Shown here piece after piece: positions 57,270 to 64,000 of a stretch of DNA of 64,000 nucleotides (its first letter is position 1; each line of letters begins with the position of its first letter). The translations under genes and the position numbers were made by a program. The notes below the pieces were generated by a model. It did no database searches, was not told the DNA's origin, and saw nothing but the letters and a program-made list of their open reading frames with translations. Source of the DNA: Lichina pygmaea (taxonomy: Eukaryota > Ascomycota > Lichinomycetes > Lichinales > Lichinaceae); NCBI GenBank assembly GCA_963422465.1, contig OY730173.1, positions 2,852,001-2,916,000 of the forward strand, given 5' to 3'.

Positions 57270-59013
57270 GGTCGTGGACGCGGACGTGGACGTCCCCGAT
57301 TCCGAGCGTGACACCGAGAGGGGTATAAATCCCGTTGCTGTCGCTCACGGGACGGATGGCTGTTCCGTGTTGGTGTATATATCAGATGGGGGATGATCTT
57401 GTGACGATGACAATGGATGTCCCTCAAGAGCTTCGAGTCGTGAGTATCAACGCAGCAGCTGACGGGAGGAGACGGACCGATAAGTAGGTCGGAGCTCTCG
57501 TGCTCTCCCTGCATCTCTCGCCGTCTGGGCCCTTCGTTGCTCTTCCCCACCCCTCCCCTCCCCTCCTCTCCTCTTCCTTCCTCTCCGCCGCCCCCTCCGA
57601 GCCCAAGCCTGGCCAGGCTCTTCCAAGCTTTCGAGTTGCTCTCTTGCATGACGGGCGCGCCGTCCGATGTGGTTTCTGGTGCCGCGGTACGTTCCGTACA
57701 TACGTACGTACTCGACTCCGGAAGTACTACTCCGTACAGTACTCCTCCGTACGTCTGGCCCATATTCGCGGGACGAAAAAGGACCGTATACTTCTCCACC
57801 TGACGGAGTAGCCAGGCTTCACCCGGTCCGGTCCGGGCACTGAGGTCGCGTAAGCCTGCCCGGTTCGGCCCGTCCGAACAGAGTGCGGGACGAACGAGCG
57901 CCCCACGACATCCTCAAGAGGCGTTCGGTTCGGGACCCAACGGTGCGGTCCACACCAGCCACAGCACCCCGTCATTGGTCCGCTTTCCCTAGCGCGTCTG
58001 ACGTCATGGATCCCTCGACCTCGACCCTCAAAGGCCCTATCGCTTTGGTCGCCACGCCGCTTTTCCGTCGCTCTCTCTCTCTCCCTGCCGAACAATGGGC
58101 TGCAGCGAGAAGCGAAAACAACAAGCTTGTTTCGAGTCGAATGCGTGCCGACGTAGGACAGTCACGGCAGTACGTAATTGCTCGACCGGCAAGCTGCAGA
58201 CAGTACGTGACACCCCCATCCTATCACCACTACTGTACGAACCATCAGCCACCTTTTCTTGAAAAAAAGAAATGTAGGAACAACGAACGCTGTCTTTGTC
58301 CGTCGGATGACGATGTGCCCTACCTTAGGGCTAGCCCTAGGTGGCAAATAGCGCTTGAGGGAACACGTTTAGCTGCTTAGCTAGCCTCCAAGGATAAGGC
58401 CAATGTCTCTCACTTCTCAGCTTTTCGCTGTCTGCTGTAGAAGATCTCTGTCGATCGGTCTTGGTGCTTTCTAGCTGTAAGATCCACAGTCGTTAAAGGA
58501 ATACGACCAACCTCTCCGAAGAGACGGATTTGTCAGCCGTAGAACGATTGCTCTCATCTCTTGCGGGAAGCCCTCCCTGCTACGCAAAGTGAATTTTTCA
58601 TGCTCTTGTCAAGACGTCAAAGATTCTCGTTGTGCAGCTACACTTGTGTTCGGTTTGCTGTGGGTAAAACAGTAAAGTACCACGACAGATAAGACAGGGG
58701 GACGCTCTCGAACCAACAGACCAGGGACTAGATAAGCGCGGAACGCGGACAGGGTATTGCTGCTAGATGTATAATGACGGCCCAATGCAAATGTTATCCT
58801 GAGAACATTAGGACGAGGGGTAGATTTTGAAAAGTGGACTCTGGAGAAGATTGTTCCAAGATGGTGGCAGATGACACGTGGTGATGTAGAAGAAGAAGAA
58901 GAGGGAGTCGCTGCCGCTCGTGACGATAACGATGATGATGGTGATGGTGGCGACGAGACAGAGACGATGGTGAGTGGAGATTCGATCGGGTCATACGATG
59001 GCCGAGAGAGGGA
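57270..59013. promoter_or_regulatory. upstream region of the large LEA gene
   Basis: GTATATATCAGATGG (about 57373-57387) is a plausible TATA region about 105 bp upstream of the ATG. A pyrimidine tract lies at about 57540-57600, and a GTAC island at about 57690-57755. No gene recognised between 57800 and 59013. Confidence 0.45.
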
Positions 59014-60061
59014 TCACTGGTGCCCGAGACCGGTCGGGATCTTGATCGTCACCGACACCGTGTGCTTCGACGCCTCGACGTTGAGGATGATGTCGGTGGG
59101 GCTGCCGTCCTGCCTGCCCTCGTGCTTGACCGAGCCGTCGAGACCGACGCGGACAATGTCCTGGACGCCGTCGCCGCCCGTGCCTCGATCCTTCTCCGAG
59201 TCTGCCTTGCTGGCCCTGCCGAGCACGTTGCCGTCGTCGTCGACGATCTCGCCCGCGTCGTTGACCGTCTTGCCGGCGAGCTCGGACGGGTCGCCGCTCG
59301 CCTTGCCGACGACGTTCCCGTCCTCGTCGATGACGTTGCCGGCGTCGTCGACCGTCTTGCCCACGAGCCCGCCCATGTCGTGCGCGGTCTCCTCGGCCTT
59401 GTCGGCCGCGTCGTCGATCTTTCCGACCACGTTTCCGTCGTCGTCCACGACGTTGCCGGACTCGTCGACCGTCTTGCCGGCCGCGTCGCCGACGTCACCT
59501 GACACCTTTCCGAGCACGTTCCTCGAACCGTCCACGATGTTGCCCGGATCGCCGACCTTCTTGCCGACGAGGTTGGAGATGTCGCCGAGGGAGCCGGTAG
59601 CCCGATCCTTGGCGCCGCCGAGCTTGTCGGTCGCGCCGCCGGCCTGCTTCGTGGCCCGATCGGCGGTGTCGGTCGCCTTCTCCCGCGCGCCTTCTGCGGC
59701 TTCGCCGGCCTTCTTTTGCCCGTCGGCGGCCGTGCCTTGAGCCTTGTCACCGAGGTCTTGCGCGCCTTGCTTGGTCTTGCTCGCAGCGTCCTTGGCCTTC
59801 GGCGGCGCCTGTTGGGCCTTGCCGGCCGCCTTCCCGGCCTGTGCTTGACCTTGGCCGGCTGCGCCTTGGGCCTTGCCGCCCACGTCCTCTGCGGCCTTCT
59901 CACCGCCATCCTTGACCTTGCTCGCTTTCTCTTGAGCTTTGCCGGGGGCTTGGCTGGCCTGCTCCTGCGCCTTCTGGGGCGCCTTCGAGGCCTGGTCGGC
60001 GACGCCGTTCAGAGCGTCCTCGCCCTCACCGTCGTCGCCTTCGTCCTCGTCGTCCTCTTCG

Positions 60062-60098
<37 letters not shown>

Positions 60099-60933
60099 GC
60101 TCGTCGGCGTGCTCTCCCTCGAGGCCTTCGTCGTCATCCTCGTCTTCCTCGTCGTCTTTCTCGTCTTCATCCCCGTCGTGGTCCTCGTTGTCTTCACCAT
60201 CTTCGTCGTGTTCATCCTCATCTGCCGCCCGAGGCTCGACGTCCTCGTCCTTGCCCGCCAGGCCGTTGAGTTTCCGGTCGCGGTCGGCCTCGGCTACGGC
60301 ACGATTCGACCGATCTTCGGCTTCGGCCTCCTGCTCCGGCTTGTCTCCCTCCTCGTCGTGGTCTGGCTCGGGCTCCTTCTCCGGGTCCTCGTAGGCCTCT
60401 TCTTGTTCGGTTTCCTTGCTCTGTCCCTTTGGTTCCGGCTTCGGTTCCGGTCTCTCCTCGGCTAGTTTCTGCTCCGACTCTTTTTCCGGTTCCTTCTCTA
60501 GCGGCTCCTTCTCCGGCTTGCGCTTCGGCGTCTTCTTTGGCTTGGGCGTCTCGGGCTCCTGTTCGGGCTCGGACTCGTTCGGCGGAGGTGCCGACTTCTT
60601 CTTCTTCTTCTTCTTCAGGGACTTTGGCGTATCGCCGCCTTTGCTGGGGGTCGAGGGCTTGAACTTGGGTGGCGGCCTGGCCTGCTCGGACGAAGGCGTC
60701 TTAGGCTGACTCTGCTGCACCCTCTTCTGCGCATCGTCCTTGCCGGGCGTGCTCGGTGGCTTGGTCTTGCCCGCGCTCGAGGGCGGTCGGGCCGGCGCCT
60801 GGTCGGCCTTGGGCGTCGAATCCGGCTTCGGCGTCTTTGGCTTCTTCTTCACCGGCGTCGGCGTGCCCTGCTGCTTGGTCTTGTCGGCCGACTTGGACGG
60901 GGTTTTCGGAGAGGCCGGGGGTTGAGACGACAT
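59014..60933 (-). CDS. LEA/DUF3659 protein with charged repeat region
   Basis: One-exon frame, 639 aa from MSSQPPASPKTPSKSADK. The first 200 residues are Pro/Lys-rich (TPKSLKKKKKKKSAPPP); then comes a Glu/Pro/Lys-rich segment, and then an almost purely acidic stretch of about 110 residues (DDDDDDDDDDGEED). An LEA-like Ala/Lys/Gln 11-mer region follows (KAQEKASKVKDGGEKAAEDV, GKAAGKAQQAPPKAKDAASK). Four DUF3659-type half repeats come near the end (LVGKTVDDAGNVIDEDGNVV, LAGKTVNDAGEIVDDDGNVL). The C terminus, TDIILNVEASKHTVSVTIK, is a short beta-like segment similar in character to the end of the 62653 gene. A stress-protective role is inferred from the family. The frame is open further upstream, but MSSQPP is the first family-like start. 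Confidence 0.8.
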
Positions 60934-62652
60934 GTCGAACGTGTCGGACTCGGGGATGGATATTCTGAGGGTGAAAGCTTGGTGATCCAGCGTGAACGCA
61001 GCGAATGACGACAGATGCACGGCTCGGCTATCTTGATCACCGAGAGATTCGAGGGGAGTAGAACGAGGAGGAGAGATGCGCGTTCGGCGGGCGGGGGAGG
61101 GTCTGGTTGATATAGTAGCTGCCTGGGCTGGCGCAGCAAGGAAGCGTTCAACACTGGGAGCGGAGCTATCGTATGGGTATACCGCCACTACCAAGAGACA
61201 TCGTATGGACGCGACTGTATTCATGAGGCGGCGAGGCCGACGTGACTCACAGCTCCTCCCCAACCCCTCCCCAGCCCCTCACCTATCCCCTCTCTCGACT
61301 GCGCGAATCAGATGCGAAAGCTGCGGCACCAACGCGAGCTCGGAGCGACCTTGGAGCAGTGATGGAGTCGCCAACGGCAGACGGGTTGCCGCAGTACGAG
61401 TACTACTGTACCACGGGTATCTTGAGTACGGCTCCGTGGCCTCCTAGTCCGTGGGAGTGGTAAGTAGTGATACAGCAGCGGCAGGGCAGGCGTAACGCAC
61501 CCGGTGGCACTGTAGCGCAGCAGTGTCGAGGTACCGTACGGAAGTACTACGAATGTACATTCGTACGAGTACCGCTCCGGGTATAGTATGCATGTACAGT
61601 ACGTATACGTACTGTAGGTAGGAACGACAGGCGTACGTCATGCGCTAGAAGTCGAGTGCGGCTGGGTGTCTTTGCCTGGTCTAGGCCCAGGCCCAGATCC
61701 AGACGGTCCTGGGCCGTGACGTTAGTTGCCGTGCGAAGGTACTGTACCGTTGCCGGATGGTGTTGTCGCTGAACGAGTCGCCTCGATTACTAATCCATGA
61801 CGAGCATGGCGGCTGGAAGTCAATCGACAAGTGACGTCCTACGGTACCGGTACCCGACGTGCCGATCCATGTGCCGGTCCATGTGCCGCGAACTCTCCAG
61901 AGACGAAGGAATAGGCGAGCTGTCAGTGTTCCCGAGCAGAGCCTCATCCGCGCGGTTCCTGTTACAGTACAGTATTATCGCACCGCTGCAGTCCGATCCA
62001 CCGTACTTCGTACGGAAAGACGCTCCGTACTCTCGTACGTTAGCTGGCAGCATCTGCAAAGATGGGTCCTCCATCGCACAGAGAATTGACGTGGTGGTCG
62101 GTCCTTTGAGAATCTGTCCGACTGGTTCCTGGGTGCTGCGGGGCCTGTAGGCTGCACGAGGCCTACAGCCGTTTCTTACCATCGACCTATGAGCTCGTAC
62201 GTTGCAACTCTACGCGTGCACCTGCCGCGCTTCGGTTGCGTGGCGGTCTCTTGTCACAAAGAGAACGCTCTCCAAGTCATGACCAAGGCTCGACTTTACG
62301 GAAGTACCCTTTGTTCGTCCGTACATACCTACGGCTGCAGCAGCGGCAGTGGCGACGGGCAAAGTTAGCGCTCGGCGTTCGCGCCGAAACCCGAATTTGC
62401 TTCGCCCTAGCGACGGACTCGGCCTGTGGCTTGTCCTATCTGGATCCGACCAATCTCCTCCGCCACCGGCCACCGGCCACCGCGCCGTCGCCGCCGCCAG
62501 CCCGCTGCATCTGGCCGACAGGATGCGTCTTCGTGCCCCCTAATTACTAAAGAATGGCCACATCCCCGCCGATCCGTTGGCATTTGGGCTCGATAGAAGC
62601 CGATTCCTTTCCTGGTAGTTGATCGCAGTCGAGAGGAGTCCAAAGGGAAAAG
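60934..62652. promoter_or_regulatory. divergent upstream region of two LEA-cluster genes
   Basis: Lies between the start of the minus-strand gene (60933) and the plus-strand gene (62653). GTAC islands at about 61533-61620 and 61960-62042. No gene recognised. GGTTGATATAGTAGC (about 61103-61117) may be a TATA region for the minus gene. Confidence 0.45.
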
Positions 62653-63213
62653 ATGGCCGTCGCATCAACCCCCAAGAAGGGAAAGCGGGAGCAACAGCAG
62701 CCGCAACAGACCGAGAGCGAGTACGAAGGCCAGGCGAACGGCGAGGCTGAATATCAAGTCGAGACCGAAGCCGACGCCGACGACGACCAGCAGGCTGAGA
62801 GCGAGGCGCCGTCTCGGGTGTCGAGCCGACAGCGGCGGCAGCGCCGACAGTACGCCGACTCGGACACCGAGTCCGTCAGCCGGCCTCCGTCGCGTCGGCG
62901 CGGTCGTCGGGACCGCCGTCGCCTCGACGCTCAGGCGAAGCAGCGAGGCGGAGGCGGCGGTGGTGGGCCACTGGAATCCATCAGCGAGCAGCTCGTCAAT
63001 CAGACGGCAGGCCAGAGCAAGGACCTCGTCGGCGACACGGCCAGCCAGGCCGTCGACGGCGTCGGCGAGGCCGCCGGTGGACTGCTCGGCGGCGGCAAGA
63101 AGGACGAGGGCGGAGGCAAGGACCAGCTCCGCTTGCGACTCGACCTCAACCTCGACATCGAGATCACCCTGAAGGCCAAGATCCACGGCGACCTGACCCT
63201 GGGCTTGCTGTGA
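62653..63213 (+). CDS. small LEA-cluster protein, Lys/Arg/Glu-rich
   Basis: One-exon ORF of 186 aa starting MAVASTPKKGKREQQQ. The first 100 residues are charged and Gln/Glu/Arg-rich (SRVSSRQRRQRRQYADSD). A Gly-rich middle follows (KQRGGGGGGGPLE). The end, QLRLRLDLNLDIEITLKAKI then HGDLTLGLL, is an alternating hydrophobic/polar segment that I associate with small fungal proteins encoded near LEA/DUF3659 genes. No membrane helix or signal peptide. It is transcribed divergently from the 59014-60933 gene, from which it may derive its co-regulation. Function unknown. Confidence 0.75.
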   Translation: MAVASTPKKGKREQQQPQQTESEYEGQANGEAEYQVETEADADDDQQAESEAPSRVSSRQRRQRRQYADSDTESVSRPPSRRRGRRDRRRLDAQAKQRGGGGGGGPLESISEQLVNQTAGQSKDLVGDTASQAVDGVGEAAGGLLGGGKKDEGGGKDQLRLRLDLNLDIEITLKAKIHGDLTLGLL

Positions 63214-64000
63214 GTGCCTCCATCTTTCGCTTCCTCTCTGCCTCTCTGCTCTTTGCCGTTCTCGGGCTTATGGGTAGGTCGTAAGCATGTAGAAACTGAT
63301 TCTGCATGGACTCGTCATGCGAAGATGACGAGTTCGTCTCGGCTTGATCGATCCTCGGGTCGTCGGCGACGCGGAGGGGGCGGAGGAGTGGGAAGAGTGG
63401 ACGATGCGCTCTTGTCGAGACGTGGGCGAGGTCACAACACCGTTTGACTCGACGATTTTCCTGTCCCGACCACGGTTTTGTGTACGTGTCGAGGATGTCA
63501 GGCGATTCTCTTGCGTTGTTGATTGATACCGCTCTCCGGTACCATCATGATATCTGTGCGATCTCGATGTTCCACCTTTGATCGAGCCATCTCTTCACTC
63601 TCTTGGATACGGCATCCTGAGCTTCCATTGTCAAGCAGATGATGAACTATTTTGGATGGAGGGGAGCGAGGCTTTTTTCACTATCATGACCTGACTTGAT
63701 TGTACCTTCATACTGCAAAGCACAGGTCGTGGAAGTTGCCATTCTTTTTTGAGGGGAGACGATCGTGCTGTTCGCCGTCAACAGGCACCAGTCTCCACCT
63801 CCAGCATCAACGTGATCAGTCTTTCCGCTGATTGACGGACTCCTGAGCCTCGATTGCAGTGATGTCAACCTGGCCCGCCTGCCCATCATCGAGTGTGCCG
63901 GGCCGGAAGGGCCGGAAAAAGCAAGGCAAGACTGGGTCATGATAGCTTCACTAGTGGCGCGGGCTGCGACAGCTCGGGAACAATACCCGTTGCTGCACGG
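63214..64000. other. 3' flank, no recognised gene
   Basis: The first part is presumably 3' UTR. A 97-codon minus frame at 63647-63940 shows no family signature. Nothing else seen to the window end. Confidence 0.4.

Noticed and set aside
54873-57311. 812-codon plus-strand open frame
   Set aside because: It is the exact antisense of the large LEA protein. Repetitive GC-rich codons keep the complementary frame open; it has no start context or family signature.
59716-60465. Plus-strand frame with very hydrophobic Val/Leu runs resembling a membrane protein
   Set aside because: Antisense of the acidic GAC/GAG region of the 59014-60933 gene, which reads as Val/Leu/Phe on the other strand.

Overview
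The window is nuclear DNA from a filamentous ascomycete (Pezizomycotina). The evidence is GT-AG introns mostly of 50-130 bp in nearly every gene, recognisable fungal orthologues (Arp2, dynactin p25, Arf6, MCM2, SGF29), families typical of filamentous ascomycetes (LaeA-like methyltransferase, DUF3659/LEA repeat proteins, a BTB-type protein), and fungal-type transposons (Fot1/pogo, Tad1-like LINE). All gene models were read by eye from frames, splice signals and remembered family signatures; no searches were run.

Layout. 1-7.3 kb is transposon-rich: a degenerate LINE tail on the minus strand, a complete Fot1-like element with perfect 41-bp inverted repeats, a DMT-family transporter, and a 5'-truncated LINE inserted in the region downstream of the transporter with a 13-bp target duplication. 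7.6-18.1 kb is housekeeping: ARP2 (-), phosphomannose isomerase (-) and SGF29 (+) from a shared promoter, a possible Cys-rich secreted ORF (-), ARF6 (+), dynactin p25 (-). 18-25 kb is sparse: a CorA-like C-terminal remnant, a set of three hairpins, a BTB-type gene and a small LINE stub. 25.4-30.9 kb holds MCM2 (-) and a UBR7/Mlo2-like gene (+), divergently transcribed.

32-34.4 kb holds the most interesting locus: a secreted polyprotein of three near-identical 85-residue units, each with four cysteines and each preceded by a KR (Kex2) site. It is encoded by duplicated exon-intron modules and preceded by a two-copy 356-bp tandem repeat. I do not recognise the family.

36-45 kb carries a Ser/Thr-rich single-pass membrane protein (-), a frameshifted DUF676 esterase with a 26-nt G run, and a seven-exon LaeA-like methyltransferase. 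45.4-48 kb is a dense microsatellite and poly-C region. 48-63 kb is a stress-protein neighbourhood: a small LEA-like ORF, a large GATase-like-fold protein with a 145-bp minisatellite at its 5' side, two large LEA/DUF3659 repeat proteins and a small partner with an amphipathic C terminus.

Intergenic DNA is full of GTAC-type palindromic repeats and long G/C homopolymers. Several conserved genes show apparent one-base frame breaks at or near such runs, so some breaks may be sequencing errors rather than biology.
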